64,000 nucleotides of DNA. It comes from Bordetella genomosp. 5. GTDB lineage: Bacteria; Pseudomonadota; Gammaproteobacteria; Burkholderiales; Burkholderiaceae_B. The stretch lies in the NCBI RefSeq assembly GCF_002261475.1, contig NZ_NEVN01000001.1, forward strand, positions 434,001 to 498,000, written 5' to 3'. Positions 1 through 9,527 of the stretch are shown here, one piece after another. Position 1 is the first letter of the stretch, and each line of letters begins with the position of its first letter. The position numbers and the translations under genes were made by a program. The notes under the pieces were generated by a model. That model was given only the letters and a program-made list of their open reading frames with translations. It did not search any database and was not told where the DNA came from.

Positions 1-446
1 TCGTGGGCCCCGGTTTTTCGGCCGACGAAGACGTGATCCAGGCCGTGGGCGAGCCCATGATCGGCATGTACAACACCGCGCAGTGGGCGCACGACCTCGA
101 CGTGCCGCAGAACAAGCAGTTCGTCGAAGCGTTCCGCAAGGAATACAACAACCGCTACCCCTCGGTGTATGCCGCCCAGGCCTACGACGTGATCATGGCG
201 ATCGACGCCGCGGTCAAGCAGAGCGGCGGCAAGGCCAGCGATCGCGACGCTATCGTCGCCGCGCTTGCCAAGGCCGACTTCTCCTCGGTGCGCGGTCCGT
301 TCACCTACGGCAAGAACCACTACCCGATCCAGCCCTACTACGTGCGCGTGGTCGACAAGGACGCCAACGGCAAGATCACCAACAAGCTGGTCGGCAAGGT
401 GTTCGACAAGTACCAGGACGTGTACGTAGGCGAGTGCAAGCTGTGA
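1..446 (+). CDS. ABC transporter substrate-binding protein, branched-chain amino acid type (C-terminal part)
   Basis: Only the last ~148 residues are inside the window; the 5' end lies upstream. The reading frame is open from the first bases and stops at 444-446. The fragment looks like the second lobe of a periplasmic-binding fold type I (LivJ/Leu-Ile-Val) receptor: it has NTAQWAHDLD, then a YAAQAYDVIM helix, then SSVRGPFTYGKNHYPIQ. It is closely similar to the complete receptor at 13271-14482 (NTAQW, YDAAM, SVRGSF, NQYPIQ, YQD and a final C-K pair), so the two are paralogues. It precedes livH, so it is the probable periplasmic receptor of that importer. An aromatic acid ligand is inferred from the downstream operon only. 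Confidence 0.85.
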   Translation, partial: VGPGFSADEDVIQAVGEPMIGMYNTAQWAHDLDVPQNKQFVEAFRKEYNNRYPSVYAAQAYDVIMAIDAAVKQSGGKASDRDAIVAALAKADFSSVRGPFTYGKNHYPIQPYYVRVVDKDANGKITNKLVGKVFDKYQDVYVGECKL

Positions 447-483
447 TGTCCGGCGCGCGCCGCTAGGGCGCGCACGGACGATC

Positions 484-513
484 GCGCCGCCCGCCACGCG
501 GGACGGGCGGCGC
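484..513. promoter_or_regulatory. Perfect 10-bp GC-rich hairpin between receptor and permease genes
   Basis: Arms GCGCCGCCCG (484-493) and CGGGCGGCGC (504-513) enclose a 10-nt loop. No T-tract follows, so full termination is doubtful. A stem-loop between a binding-protein gene and its permease genes commonly protects the upstream mRNA or lowers downstream expression, giving excess receptor. That role is inferred here. Confidence 0.5.
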
Positions 514-565
514 ATCGACACGACACGCGGGCGCATCGACCGCCCGTGGCTTCGGGGGAAGTTTC

Positions 566-1486
566 ATGACGTTCACGCTGGTCATCGAGCAACTGCTCAA
601 TGGACTGCAATTCGGCCTGATGTTGTTCCTGATCGCCGCCGGGCTCACGCTCGTCTTCGGCATCATGGACATCATGAATCTGGCCCACGGATCGCTCTAC
701 ATGGCGGGCGCGTATGTCGCGGCCGAGACCATGCAGCGCACCGGATCCTTCGTGGCGGCCGTGCTGGTCGCCGCCATCGCCACCGGCCTGGTGGGCGCGA
801 TACTCGAATTGGTGCTGATCCGCCGCCTGGCGCTGCGGGATCACCTGGCGCAGGTGCTGGGCAGCTACGCCATCATCCTGATCGCCAACGACGTGATCAA
901 GATGATCTGGGGCCCCGCCCCGATGATGCTGAACATGCCGTCCGAGCTGGCCGGCCCGGTGCGGCTGTTGCCCGACCTGCTTTATCCGGCCTATCGCCTG
1001 ATGATCATCGTGTTCGGCCTGATGGCGGCCGCGGGCCTCTACTGGTTCGTCACGCGGACCCGCGCCGGCGTGCTGGTGCGCGCGGGCGCCTCCAATCGCC
1101 AGATGGCCACGCTCATGGGCGTGCGCGTGCCGATTCTGTTCCTCGGCGTGTTCGTGCTGGGTGCCATGCTGGCGGCCGTGGCGGGCGCCTTGCTCGGGCC
1201 GGTCACCGCGGTGCAGATCGGCATGGGCGAAGAAATCCTGATCCTGGTGCTGGTCTGCATCGTGATCGGCGGGATCGGCTCGATACGCGGCGCCTTCGTG
1301 GGCGCCTTGCTGGTCGGGATGGTCGACACCGCCGGCCGCGCGTTTCTGCCGATGCTGCTGCGTCAGGTGTTCTCGCCGGCGGTGGCGTCCAGCGTGGGCC
1401 CCACGCTGGCGGCCATCCTGATTTATGTGTTGATGGCCGGGATCCTCGTATTCCGTCCGTCGGGTCTGTTTCCGGCGCGCGGGTGA
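566..1486 (+). CDS. livH: Branched-chain amino acid-type ABC transporter permease (LivH family)
   Basis: 306 residues, strongly hydrophobic with about eight membrane segments, the usual length for LivH. It opens with the family pattern QLLNGLQFGLMLFLIAAGLTL followed by VFGIMDIMNLAHGSLYM, and has the EAA-like loop region around GIGSIRGAFVGALLVG. It forms one half of the inner-membrane channel with LivM. A gene for the second permease follows after 3 bp. The ATG has GGGGGAAG-like purines about 7 bp upstream (gcttcgggggaagtttcatg). Substrate cannot be read from the sequence; the neighbouring aromatic-acid operon suggests uptake of an aromatic carboxylate rather than Leu/Ile/Val. Confidence 0.9.
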   Translation: MTFTLVIEQLLNGLQFGLMLFLIAAGLTLVFGIMDIMNLAHGSLYMAGAYVAAETMQRTGSFVAAVLVAAIATGLVGAILELVLIRRLALRDHLAQVLGSYAIILIANDVIKMIWGPAPMMLNMPSELAGPVRLLPDLLYPAYRLMIIVFGLMAAAGLYWFVTRTRAGVLVRAGASNRQMATLMGVRVPILFLGVFVLGAMLAAVAGALLGPVTAVQIGMGEEILILVLVCIVIGGIGSIRGAFVGALLVGMVDTAGRAFLPMLLRQVFSPAVASSVGPTLAAILIYVLMAGILVFRPSGLFPARG

Positions 1487-1489
1487 AGC

Positions 1490-2464
1490 ATGCGTAGATC
1501 TCTGTACTGGACTCTCGCCCTGCTGGTGGCGCTCGCGGTGTTTCCGCTGGTGGCGCCGGCGCTGGGCCTCGATTTCTATATCTCGTTCGTGCGGCGCGTG
1601 CTCATCTACGCGCTGGCGGCGACCAGCCTGAACCTGATCCTGGGCTATGGCGGCATGGTGGCGCTGGGGCATGCGGCGTTCTTCGGCGCCGGCGCCTATG
1701 CCGTGGGCATCCTGCAGTCGATGGGCGTCAACAGCGCGCTGATCGTCTGGCCCGCGGCCATGCTGCTGGCCGGCGTGCTGGCCTGGATCACCGGCGCCAT
1801 CTCGCTGCGCACGCGGGGCGTCTACTTCATCATGATCACGCTGGCCTTCGCCCAGATGGTCTATTACATCTTCATCTCGTTGCGCCAGTACGGCGGCGAA
1901 GACGGCCTGAACCTGTCCGGCTACTCGCAACTGCCGCTGCTCGATCTCTCCAGCGACGTCACGTTCTACTACGTGGTGCTGGTGCTGTTCGCGCTGCTGC
2001 TGTTCGTGTTCAACCGGCTGGTCGACGCGCGCTACGGCGCCGCGCTGCAGGGCATCCGCGAAAACGAATCGCGCATGGAGTCGCTGGGCTATCCGGTCTA
2101 CCGCATGAAGCTCACGGCCTTCGTGATCAGCGGCGCGGTCGCGGGCCTGGCGGGTGCGCTGCTGGCCAATCACAACCTCTTCATCTCGCCCAGCCTCATG
2201 CACTGGACCCAATCGGCCAATCTGCTGATCATGGTGCTGGTGGGTGGCATCGGCCTGCGCTATGGCGGCGTGGCCGGCGCGGCCGTGATGCTGACGCTCG
2301 AAGAGGTGCTGCGGCTCTGGACCGAATACTGGCACCTGCCCCTGGGCCTGCTGTTGCTCGGCGTGGTGCTGGGTGCGCCGCGCGGCCTGGCCGGCCTGGT
2401 CGGCCCCTGGTTCGCCGGCCGTGCGCCGGTGGCCGGCGCCTCTCAACCCGCTAGGAGAGCGTGA
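1490..2464 (+). CDS. livM: Branched-chain amino acid-type ABC transporter permease (LivM family)
   Basis: 324 residues with a long N-terminal hydrophobic segment and about ten membrane spans. The LivM hallmark is visible: LNLILGYGGMVALGHAAFFG near residues 45-65, then VYFIMITLAFAQMVYY, and the conserved cytoplasmic loop RGIRENE-type (LQGIRENESRMESLGYP). It pairs with LivH as the heterodimeric membrane domain. The stop codon overlaps the livG start as TGATG, so translation is probably coupled. Confidence 0.9.
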   Translation: MRRSLYWTLALLVALAVFPLVAPALGLDFYISFVRRVLIYALAATSLNLILGYGGMVALGHAAFFGAGAYAVGILQSMGVNSALIVWPAAMLLAGVLAWITGAISLRTRGVYFIMITLAFAQMVYYIFISLRQYGGEDGLNLSGYSQLPLLDLSSDVTFYYVVLVLFALLLFVFNRLVDARYGAALQGIRENESRMESLGYPVYRMKLTAFVISGAVAGLAGALLANHNLFISPSLMHWTQSANLLIMVLVGGIGLRYGGVAGAAVMLTLEEVLRLWTEYWHLPLGLLLLGVVLGAPRGLAGLVGPWFAGRAPVAGASQPARRA

Positions 2465-3243
2465 TGACGACTTCCCCCGCCACGCCTGCCCTGCGGGCCA
2501 CCGGGCTGGTGCGCCGCTTCGGCGCGCTGCTGGCCACGGATCAGGTGTCGCTGGAGCTCGCGCCCGGTGAGATCCATGCGCTGATCGGCCCCAATGGCGC
2601 CGGCAAATCCACGCTGATTCACTTGTTGTCCGGCACGCTCGAAGCCGATGCCGGCACGCTGCATCTGGGCTCGACCGACGTGTCCGCCATGACCGCGCAC
2701 GAGCGCGTCGAGGCCGGACTGTCGCGCTCGTATCAGATCACGAACATCTTCCGCACCTTCAGCGTGCTCGATAACCTCCTGCTCGCGGTGCAGGCGCATG
2801 CCGGCAGCAGCTTCCGCTTCTGGCGGCCGCGCGCCTCCGAGACGGCGCTGCACGACGCGGCACACGAGCTCGCGCGTGAATGCTGCATCGATGCCGCGCT
2901 GTTCGACCGTCCGGCCGGCACGCTGCCGCACGGCGAGCAGCGCAAGCTCGAGTTCGCGCTGGCGCTCGCCGCGCGGCCGAGCGTGCTGTTGCTCGACGAG
3001 CCGATGGCCGGCATGGGCCCCGACGAAACGCTGCGGCTCACCGAGCTCATCGAAAGCATGCGCGGCCGCGCCGCCATGCTGCTGGTCGAGCACGACATGC
3101 AGGCGGTGTTCCGCCTGGCCGACCGCATTTCCGTGCTGGTCTATGGCCGCGTGATCGCCACCGGCACCCCGGACGAGATCCGGACCAATCCCGACGTGCG
3201 CCAGGCCTACCTCGGCGATGATGAAACGGAGGCCGTATGCTGA
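2464..3243 (+). CDS. livG: ABC transporter ATP-binding protein (LivG family)
   Basis: 259 residues from ATG 2464, which overlaps the livM stop. A GTG at 2461 would add one residue, but AGGAG at 2453-2457 suits the ATG better. Walker A is GPNGAGKST (~residue 42), the signature is [15 protein letters not shown], Walker B is [10 protein letters not shown], and the H-loop is LLVEHDM. The motif [19 protein letters not shown] between Walker A and the signature is typical of LivG. It energises the LivHM channel together with LivF, whose gene overlaps this one by 7 bp. Confidence 0.92.
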   Translation: MTTSPATPALRATGLVRRFGALLATDQVSLELAPGEIHALIGPNGAGKSTLIHLLSGTLEADAGTLHLGSTDVSAMTAHERVEAGLSRSYQITNIFRTFSVLDNLLLAVQAHAGSSFRFWRPRASETALHDAAHELARECCIDAALFDRPAGTLPHGEQRKLEFALALAARPSVLLLDEPMAGMGPDETLRLTELIESMRGRAAMLLVEHDMQAVFRLADRISVLVYGRVIATGTPDEIRTNPDVRQAYLGDDETEAVC

Positions 3244-3941
3244 AGATCCAGGCCGCCGAGAGCGGCTACGGCGCCAGCCAGGTGTTGTTCGGCGTCGACC
3301 TCGAGATCGGCGCGGGCCAGGTCGTGACGCTGCTCGGGCGCAACGGCATGGGCAAGACCACGCTGCTGCGCACCCTGTTCGGCCAGCTGCCGCTGCGAGC
3401 CGGCGACATTCATTTTGGCGGGCAGAAGCTCAACGGCTGGCAGCCCGACCGCATCGCGCGGGCCGGCATCGCGCTGGTGCCCGAAGGGCGGCAGTGCTTC
3501 CCCAATCTGAGCGTGCGCGAGCACCTCACCGCGTTCGTCGCCGCCCGCAATCCCGATATCCGCGAGCCCTGGACACCCGAACGCGTGTTCGAGCTGTTTC
3601 CGCGCCTGGGCGAACGGGCGCGCAACATGGGCAACCAGCTGTCGGGCGGCGAGCAGCAGATGCTTGCCATCGGACGCGCGCTGGTGACCAATCCGCGCCT
3701 GCTCATTCTCGACGAGGCCACCGAGGGCCTGGCGCCGCGCATCCGCGAGGAAATCTGGGCCTGCCTGGGCCGGCTGCGCGCTGCGGGCCAGACCATTCTG
3801 GTGATCGACAAGTATGTGGAGCGGCTGCTCAAGCTGGCCGACCGGCACGTGATTCTCGAACGCGGCAAGGTGGTCTGGACCGGCGACTCGGCCGCGCTCG
3901 ACGCGGACCGCTCGCTGTGGGAGCGTTATCTCGGGGTGTGA
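3237..3941 (+). CDS. livF: ABC transporter ATP-binding protein (LivF family)
   Basis: 234 residues, normal for LivF. Walker A is [10 protein letters not shown], the family-specific [17 protein letters not shown] follows, the signature is [15 protein letters not shown] and Walker B is [13 protein letters not shown]. The ATG at 3237 lies inside the last codons of livG (7-bp overlap), showing translational coupling. It is the last gene of the importer operon; strong hairpins at 3989-4080 follow. Confidence 0.92.
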   Translation: MLKIQAAESGYGASQVLFGVDLEIGAGQVVTLLGRNGMGKTTLLRTLFGQLPLRAGDIHFGGQKLNGWQPDRIARAGIALVPEGRQCFPNLSVREHLTAFVAARNPDIREPWTPERVFELFPRLGERARNMGNQLSGGEQQMLAIGRALVTNPRLLILDEATEGLAPRIREEIWACLGRLRAAGQTILVIDKYVERLLKLADRHVILERGKVVWTGDSAALDADRSLWERYLGV

Positions 3942-3988
3942 GTCCTGACCCGGGCGCGATCGCCCACAAGCTGTCCCTGTTTGTCCCG

Positions 3989-4045
3989 CCGGCCCGGCGC
4001 GGCAGTCCGAGCGCCCCGGTGCCTCGGGCGGCCGCGCCGGGCCGG
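3989..4045 (+). terminator. Long GC-rich hairpin after livF (possible terminator)
   Basis: A perfect 15-bp inverted repeat: CCGGCCCGGCGCGGC at 3989-4003 and its complement at 4031-4045. The 27-nt loop contains a nested CGCCC/GGGCG pair, so a long rod can form. No T-run follows, so it may end transcription only with Rho, or may stabilise the 3' end. A second hairpin (GGCCCGCG 4055-4062 with CGCGGGCC 4073-4080) lies just after it. Confidence 0.45.
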
Positions 4046-4152
4046 TGTCATTCGGGCCCGCGCTGCACGCGCCGCGGGCCGGGCGAGACCCCGATTCAGA
4101 GGCGCGCGGCGGGGCGGGGCGACGCTGCGCGGCCACCGGGTGGATACCCGTC

Positions 4153-4181
4153 TTGCGCCCCGTTCGCACCGGGTATATATT
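4153..4181 (+). promoter_or_regulatory. Candidate promoter of the aryl-CoA degradation operon
   Basis: TTGCGC (4153-4158), a 17-bp spacer, then TATATT (4176-4181), about 78 bp before the start codon. An inverted repeat ATACCCG (4144-4150) / CGGGTAT (4170-4176) brackets the -35 and runs into the -10, as expected of an operator. The A+T richness is distinct from the surrounding sequence. The binding factor is unknown. Confidence 0.4.
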
Positions 4182-4258
4182 TCAAGCCTAAAATATCAAA
4201 GGTTCAAAATCAACGGCGGTCGATCGAGGCGTGCCGCCGCTGCCACGGAGCTGTACAC

Positions 4259-6610
4259 ATGAAGATAGTCTGCCAAGGCGGTGGCCCCGCCGGCCTGTAC
4301 TTCGGCCTGTTGATGAAGCTGCAGAATCCGGCCAACGAGGTCACGGTGGTCGAACGCAATCGGCCCTACGACACGTTCGGCTGGGGTGTGGTGTTCTCCG
4401 ATGCCACGATGGAAAACCTGCGCGAAGCCGACCCCGTGTCGGCGCGCACCATCGGCGATGCGTTCAATCACTGGGACGACATCGACATTCATTTCAAGGG
4501 CCGCACGATACGCACCGGCGGCCACGGCTTCATCGGCATCGGGCGCAAGCACCTGCTGAACATCCTTCAGGCGCGCTGCGAGGAAGTCGGCGTGAAGCTG
4601 GTGTTCGAAACCTTCGTGCAGGACGATCAGGCCCTGGCGCGCGAATACGACGCCGACCTGGTGATCGCCGCCGACGGCCTGAACAGCGTGGTCCGCACGC
4701 GCTACGCCGACACCTTCAAGCCCGATATCGACACGCGTCGCTGCCGCTTCGTGTGGCTGGGCACGACCAAGGTGTTCGACGCGTTCACCTTCGCCTTCGT
4801 GCAGACCGAGCACGGCTGGTTCCAGGCCCACGCCTATCGCTTCGAAGACGGCCTGTCGACGTTCATCGTCGAGACGCCCGAAGAAACCTGGCAGGCGGCC
4901 GGCATCGAGCAGATGAGCCAGGAAGACGCCATCGCCTACTGCGAGAAGCTCTTCGCGCCCTGGCTCGACGGCCATCGCCTCATGAGCAACGCATCTCACC
5001 TGCGCGGCTCGGCCATCTGGATCCGCTTCCCGCGCGTGATCTGCAACGGCTGGGTCCACTGGAATCATCTCGACACCCCGCGTGGCGAACGCGACGTGCC
5101 GGTGGTGCTGATGGGCGATGCGGCGCATACCGCGCACTTCTCGATCGGCTCGGGCACCAAGCTCGCGCTCGAAGACAGCATCGAGCTGGCCCGCTGCCTG
5201 CAGGCCCAGCCCGATCTGCGCGCCGCGCTCAAGCATTACGAAGAGGTGCGCAGCGTCGAGGTGCTCAAGATTCAGAACGCCGCGCGCAATTCCACCGAGT
5301 GGTTCGAGAATGTCGAGCGCTACGCCGACCTCGAGCCGGAGCAATTCGCCTACTCGCTGCTCACGCGCTCGCAGCGCATCTCGCACGAGAACCTGCGCCT
5401 GCGTGATCCGGCCTGGGTCGAGAGCTACGAACGCTGGATCGCGGCGCATGCCGGCGAGCCCGCGCCGGCCAAGCCCGGCCGCGCACCGCTGCCCATGTTC
5501 ACGCCCTATCAGGCGCGCGGTGTGCGCCTGCCCAACCGTGTCGTGGTCTCGCCGATGGCGATGTACTCGTGCGTGGACGGCGTGCCGGGCGACTTTCATC
5601 TGGTGCACCTGGGCGCGCGTGCGCTCGGCGGCGCGGGTCTGGTGATGGTCGAAATGACCTGCCCCTCGCCCGACGCCCGCATCACCCCGGGCTGCCCCGG
5701 CCTCTGGACGGACGAGCAGGGCGCCGCGTTCAAGCGCATCGTCGACTTCGTGCATGCCAACAGCCCCGCGAAGATCGGCATGCAGCTGGGTCACGCCGGC
5801 CGCAAGGGCTCGACCCAGGTCGGCTGGCAGCGCATGGACTATCCCTTGCCCGAGGGCAACTGGCCGCTGGTGTCGGCCTCGCCCCTGCCGTATCTGCCGG
5901 GCGTGTCCCAGACCCCCGCGGCGCTCGACCGTGCCGGCATGGATCGGATCCGCGACGAGTTCGTGGCCGCGGCCCGCCGCGCCGCCGATGCCGGCTTCGA
6001 CTGGCTCGAGCTGCATTGCGCCCACGGCTATCTGCTGTCGAGCTTCATCTCGCCGATCGCCAACCAGCGTACCGACGAATATGGCGGCAGCCTCGAGAAC
6101 CGCCTGCGCTATCCGCTCGAGGTGTTCCGCGCGGTGCGCGCGGTCTGGCCCGAGGACAAGCCCATGTCGGTGCGGATCTCCGCCCACGACTGGGTCGAGG
6201 GCGGGATCGACGCCGACGCGGCGGTCGAGATCGCGCGTGCCTTCAAGGCGGCCGGCGCCGACATGATCGACTGCTCGTCGGGTCAGGTGAGCCCGGACCA
6301 GCGCCCGGTGTATGGCCGCATGTACCAGACCCCGTTCGCCGACCGCGTGCGCAACGAAGCAGGCATTCCCACGATCGCCGTGGGCGCCATCTTCGAGGCC
6401 GACCACGCCAACGGCATCATCGCCTCCGGCCGCGCCGACCTGTGCGCGCTGGCCCGGCCGCATCTTGCCGATGCTTCGTGGACGCTGCGCGAGGCCGCGC
6501 GCGTGGGCTACCCCGACACGCAGTGGCCGCAGCAATACGTGGCTGGCAAGCGCCAGCTCGAGACCAACTTCGAACGTGCCGCCTCGCTGGCGCAACAGGA
6601 GTCCAAATGA
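4259..6610 (+). CDS. Bifunctional aryl-CoA monooxygenase/reductase (2-aminobenzoyl-CoA or salicylyl-CoA 5-hydroxylase fused to old yellow enzyme domain)
   Basis: 783 residues in two domains. Residues 1-~390 are a group A flavin monooxygenase: FAD motif [10 protein letters not shown] at 5-14, DG motif (AADGLN) and [20 protein letters not shown]. After a Pro/Ala-rich linker, residues ~412-783 are an old-yellow-enzyme FMN domain ([37 protein letters not shown]). This exact fusion and length are known for 2-aminobenzoyl-CoA monooxygenase/reductase and salicylyl-CoA 5-hydroxylase. It hydroxylates the CoA-activated ring and reduces it, so that beta-oxidation-like steps can follow. The start is the ATG at 4259; any upstream extension would overlap livF. 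It overlaps the next gene as ATGA. The CoA ligase, RidA and other neighbours favour the anthranilate substrate, but salicylate is not excluded. Confidence 0.88.
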   Translation: MKIVCQGGGPAGLYFGLLMKLQNPANEVTVVERNRPYDTFGWGVVFSDATMENLREADPVSARTIGDAFNHWDDIDIHFKGRTIRTGGHGFIGIGRKHLLNILQARCEEVGVKLVFETFVQDDQALAREYDADLVIAADGLNSVVRTRYADTFKPDIDTRRCRFVWLGTTKVFDAFTFAFVQTEHGWFQAHAYRFEDGLSTFIVETPEETWQAAGIEQMSQEDAIAYCEKLFAPWLDGHRLMSNASHLRGSAIWIRFPRVICNGWVHWNHLDTPRGERDVPVVLMGDAAHTAHFSIGSGTKLALEDSIELARCLQAQPDLRAALKHYEEVRSVEVLKIQNAARNSTEWFENVERYADLEPEQFAYSLLTRSQRISHENLRLRDPAWVESYERWIAAHAGEPAPAKPGRAPLPMFTPYQARGVRLPNRVVVSPMAMYSCVDGVPGDFHLVHLGARALGGAGLVMVEMTCPSPDARITPGCPGLWTDEQGAAFKRIVDFVHANSPAKIGMQLGHAGRKGSTQVGWQRMDYPLPEGNWPLVSASPLPYLPGVSQTPAALDRAGMDRIRDEFVAAARRAADAGFDWLELHCAHGYLLSSFISPIANQRTDEYGGSLENRLRYPLEVFRAVRAVWPEDKPMSVRISAHDWVEGGIDADAAVEIARAFKAAGADMIDCSSGQVSPDQRPVYGRMYQTPFADRVRNEAGIPTIAVGAIFEADHANGIIASGRADLCALARPHLADASWTLREAARVGYPDTQWPQQYVAGKRQLETNFERAASLAQQESK

Positions 6611-7392
6611 GCGCGGCCCTTCCTCTCGACGGCCTTCATGCGCTGGTAACCGGCGGCGCGCGTGGCATCGGTCTGGCCTGCGCCCGTGCGCTGCTGGCAC
6701 AGGGCGCCCGGGTCACGCTGCTCGGCCGCGACGAGCAGTCGCTCGTTAAAGCGGTGCAGACGCTGGGCGGCGAGGGCGTGGGTGGCGTGAGCGCCGACAT
6801 CACCTCGGCCGAATCGGTCAAGGCGGCGTTCGCCGCGGCCGAGCAGGCGCGGGGCCCCGTCGACATCCTGGTGAACAACGCCGGCCAGGCCGAGAGCGAG
6901 CGCTTCGACCGCACCGATACCGCGCTGTGGCAGCGCATGCTCGACGTCAATCTCACCGGCACCTTTCATTGCACGCAAGCGGCGCTGCCCGCGATGCTGA
7001 AGCGCAACCAAGGCCGCATCATCAACGTGGCCAGCACCGCCGGGCTGATCGGCTACGCCTATGTCGCCGCCTACTGCGCCGCCAAGCACGGCGTGATCGG
7101 TCTCACGCGTGCGCTGGCGCTCGAAGTGGCACGCAAGGGCGTCACCGTGAATGCCGTGTGCCCGGGCTACACCGAGACCGACATCGTTCGCGACGCCGTG
7201 GCCAATATCGTCGGCAAGACAGGGCTGGACGAGGAGGGCGCGCGTGCCAAGCTGGCCGAGCGCAATCCGCAGGGCCGCCTCGTCACGCCCGAGCAGGTCG
7301 CGGCCACCGTGGCATGGCTCGCGCTGCCCGGCAGCGGCGCCGTCAATGGCCAGGCCATCTCGGTGGACGGCGGCGAGGTCATGCCGGGTTGA
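6607..7392 (+). CDS. SDR family NAD(P)-dependent oxidoreductase (aryl-CoA pathway)
   Basis: 261 residues, a classical short-chain dehydrogenase: cofactor motif TGGARGIG near the N terminus, NNAGQ, catalytic Ser in NVASTAG, and YCAAK as the Tyr-x3-Lys pair; the C terminus ends VDGGEVMPG. The start overlaps the monooxygenase stop (ATGA), so the two are coupled. In this pathway type an SDR would interconvert hydroxy and keto groups of the alicyclic CoA thioester. The specific step is inferred from context. Confidence 0.87.
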   Translation: MSAALPLDGLHALVTGGARGIGLACARALLAQGARVTLLGRDEQSLVKAVQTLGGEGVGGVSADITSAESVKAAFAAAEQARGPVDILVNNAGQAESERFDRTDTALWQRMLDVNLTGTFHCTQAALPAMLKRNQGRIINVASTAGLIGYAYVAAYCAAKHGVIGLTRALALEVARKGVTVNAVCPGYTETDIVRDAVANIVGKTGLDEEGARAKLAERNPQGRLVTPEQVAATVAWLALPGSGAVNGQAISVDGGEVMPG

Positions 7393-7438
7393 ATTTCGTG
7401 GCGCGCCATGCGCGCGCCGCAACCAGACAGGAGACATC

Positions 7439-8293
7439 ATGAGCGCTAACGAAGAACACACGATGAAGCATCACAAGCGGCCTTTCGCCACTTATGCGCC
7501 GCGCACGTTCCTGTGGGACGTGAGCGCCGACGGCAAGGTCGCCACCATCACGCTCAACCGCCCCGAACGCAAGAACCCGCTCACGTTCGATTCGTACGCC
7601 GAGCTGCGCGACCTGTTCCGCGGCCTGGTCTACGCCACCGACATCAAGGTGATCGTGGTGACCGGCTCGGGCGGCAACTTCTGCTCGGGCGGCGATGTGC
7701 ACGAGATCATCGGGCCGCTCACGCGCATGACCATGCCGGAGCTGCTCGACTTCACCCGCATGACGGGCGACCTCGTCAAGGCCATGCGCGCCTGCCCGCA
7801 ACCCATCATCGCGGCGGTCGATGGCGTGTGCGCCGGCGCGGGCGCGATGGTGGCCCTGGCCTCGGATCTGCGCGTTGGCACGCCCGCCGCGCGCACGGCG
7901 TTCCTCTTCACGCGCGTGGGCCTGGCCGGCGCCGATATGGGCGCGTGCACGCTGCTGCCGCGCATGATCGGCCAGGGGCGGGCGAGCGAGCTGCTGTACA
8001 CCGGCCGCGCCATGCGCGCCGACGAAGGGCTGGCCTGGGGCTTTTTCAACAGCCTGCACGAGCCCGAGGCGCTGGCCGGCGCCGCGGCCGAGCTCGCGGC
8101 CCAGCTCGCCGCCGGACCGACCTTCGCCCACGGCGTGACCAAGAAATTGCTGCACCAGGAATGGAACATGGGCGTGGACGAGGCCATCGAGGCCGAGGCC
8201 GAGGCACAGGCCATCTGCATGCAGACGCGCGACTTCCGCCGCGCCTACGACGCGTTCGTGGCGAAGCAGAAGCCCGTGTTCGAAGGAGACTGA
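7439..8293 (+). CDS. Enoyl-CoA hydratase/isomerase family protein
   Basis: 284 residues with a crotonase fold. [15 protein letters not shown] leads into the oxyanion-hole segment [14 protein letters not shown], and the second signature [20 protein letters not shown] is clear. Start ATG at 7439 has CAGGAGAC just upstream; Met at 7463 is possible. The family hydrates or opens CoA thioesters; here it is expected to act on the reduced ring in the beta-oxidation-like branch. It lies 46 bp after the SDR and 3 bp before the acyl-CoA dehydrogenase, clearly in one operon. Confidence 0.87.
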   Translation: MSANEEHTMKHHKRPFATYAPRTFLWDVSADGKVATITLNRPERKNPLTFDSYAELRDLFRGLVYATDIKVIVVTGSGGNFCSGGDVHEIIGPLTRMTMPELLDFTRMTGDLVKAMRACPQPIIAAVDGVCAGAGAMVALASDLRVGTPAARTAFLFTRVGLAGADMGACTLLPRMIGQGRASELLYTGRAMRADEGLAWGFFNSLHEPEALAGAAAELAAQLAAGPTFAHGVTKKLLHQEWNMGVDEAIEAEAEAQAICMQTRDFRRAYDAFVAKQKPVFEGD

Positions 8294-8296
8294 ACC

Positions 8297-9469
8297 ATGA
8301 TGCGCGATAGCAGCTGGCTGGATTGGCCGTTCTTCGAAGACCATCACCGCACGCTCGCCCACTCGCTGGATGCCTGGTGCGACGAAAACCTCGGCCACGT
8401 CGACCATCACGACGCCGATGCCGCCTGCCGCAAGCTGGTGGCGGCGCTCGGCAAGGCGGGCTGGCTGCGCTATTGCGTGCCGGCCGGGCCGGACGGCGCC
8501 TGGGGCGGCAGCCTGCCGCAGGTGGATTCGCGCGCCGTGTGCATCCTGCGCGAAACGCTCGCGCGGCACGAAGGTCTGGCCGACTTCGCGCTGGCCATGC
8601 AGGGCCTGGGCAGCGGCGCGATCTCGTTGATGGGCTCCGACGCGCTGCGCGCCCGCTACCTGCCGCGCGTGGCGCGCGGCGAGGCCATCGCGGCCTTCGC
8701 GTTGTCCGAGCCGGATGCCGGTTCGGACGTGGCCGCCATGAGCTGCGCCGCCCGGCTCGACGGCGACAGCTACGTGCTCCATGGCGCCAAGACCTGGATC
8801 TCCAACGCCGGCATCGCCGACTTCTACGTGGTGTTCGCCCGCACCGGCGAGGCGCCGGGCGCACGCGGGATCAGCGCCTTCGTGGTCGATGCCGATACGC
8901 CGGGCTTCAGCGTGAGCGAGCGCATCGACCTGATCGCCCCGCATCCGCTGGGCACCCTGACGTTCGACGAATGCCGCGTACCGGTAGCGAACCGTCTGGG
9001 CGATGCCGGGCAAGGTTTCAAGCTGGCCATGATGACGCTGGATATCTTCCGCGCGTCCGTGGCCGCCGCCGCGCTGGGCTTTGCCCGGCGCGCGCTCGAC
9101 GAGGGCCTGGCGCGCGCCAAGAGCCGCAAGATGTTCGGCCAGACCCTGGCCGACCTGCAGCTCACGCAGGCCGCGCTGGGTGACATGGCCACGGCGATCG
9201 ATTCGTCGGCGCTGCTGACGTATCGCGCCGCCTGGATGCGTGACGTGCGCGGCGAGCGCACGACGCGCGAGGCGGCCATGGCCAAGATGACGGCGACCGA
9301 GTCGGCCCAGCAAGTCATTGATCGCGCGCTGCAGATGTTCGGCGGCGCGGGCGTGGTGAGTGGCATGGCGGTGGAGAAGATGTACCGAGAAATCAGAGCG
9401 CTGCGTATCTACGAAGGCGCCACCGAAGTGCAGAAACTGATCATTGCCCGGGAGCTGTTGAAGTCCTGA
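8297..9469 (+). CDS. Acyl-CoA dehydrogenase family protein
   Basis: 390 residues, normal for the family. Visible signatures are [17 protein letters not shown] (FAD and substrate contact) with [19 protein letters not shown] after it, and the C-terminal [20 protein letters not shown] with [18 protein letters not shown], where the Glu of YEGATEV is at the usual catalytic base region. It introduces a double bond alpha-beta to the CoA thioester. Start at 8297 follows AAGGAGAC. Co-transcribed with the hydratase and CoA ligase, so its substrate is probably a cyclic or ring-opened intermediate of the aromatic acid. Confidence 0.88.
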   Translation: MMRDSSWLDWPFFEDHHRTLAHSLDAWCDENLGHVDHHDADAACRKLVAALGKAGWLRYCVPAGPDGAWGGSLPQVDSRAVCILRETLARHEGLADFALAMQGLGSGAISLMGSDALRARYLPRVARGEAIAAFALSEPDAGSDVAAMSCAARLDGDSYVLHGAKTWISNAGIADFYVVFARTGEAPGARGISAFVVDADTPGFSVSERIDLIAPHPLGTLTFDECRVPVANRLGDAGQGFKLAMMTLDIFRASVAAAALGFARRALDEGLARAKSRKMFGQTLADLQLTQAALGDMATAIDSSALLTYRAAWMRDVRGERTTREAAMAKMTATESAQQVIDRALQMFGGAGVVSGMAVEKMYREIRALRIYEGATEVQKLIIARELLKS

Positions 9470-9527
9470 ATCCAGGACGTGCGTCCCACGGGCAAGACAC
9501 CATACCGATAGCGACAAGGGGAAATCC

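Larger units (their letters stand above)
3942..4258. other. 317-bp spacer between importer operon and aryl-CoA operon
   Basis: No coding gene seen. The first half is very G+C rich and carries a small hairpin (GGGCG/CGCCC, 3952-3965), a long perfect inverted repeat (3989-4003 with 4031-4045) and a further hairpin (4055-4080). The last 90 bases change to A+T rich sequence with a candidate promoter and an inverted repeat, before the ATG at 4259. An open frame runs through this spacer into the monooxygenase gene, but it overlaps livF and lacks family similarity, so it is not taken as coding. Confidence 0.7.

Noticed and set aside
338-2446. Long minus-strand open frame opposite livH and livM
   Set aside because: It is rich in His, Gln, Arg and Asp from reverse reading of high-G+C codons, has no domain signature, and lies wholly opposite two well-supported permease genes.
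3218-4258. In-frame N-terminal extension of the monooxygenase/reductase
   Set aside because: It overlaps livF in another frame and reads as low-complexity Arg/Ala sequence; the ATG at 4259 directly begins the FAD-binding fold.
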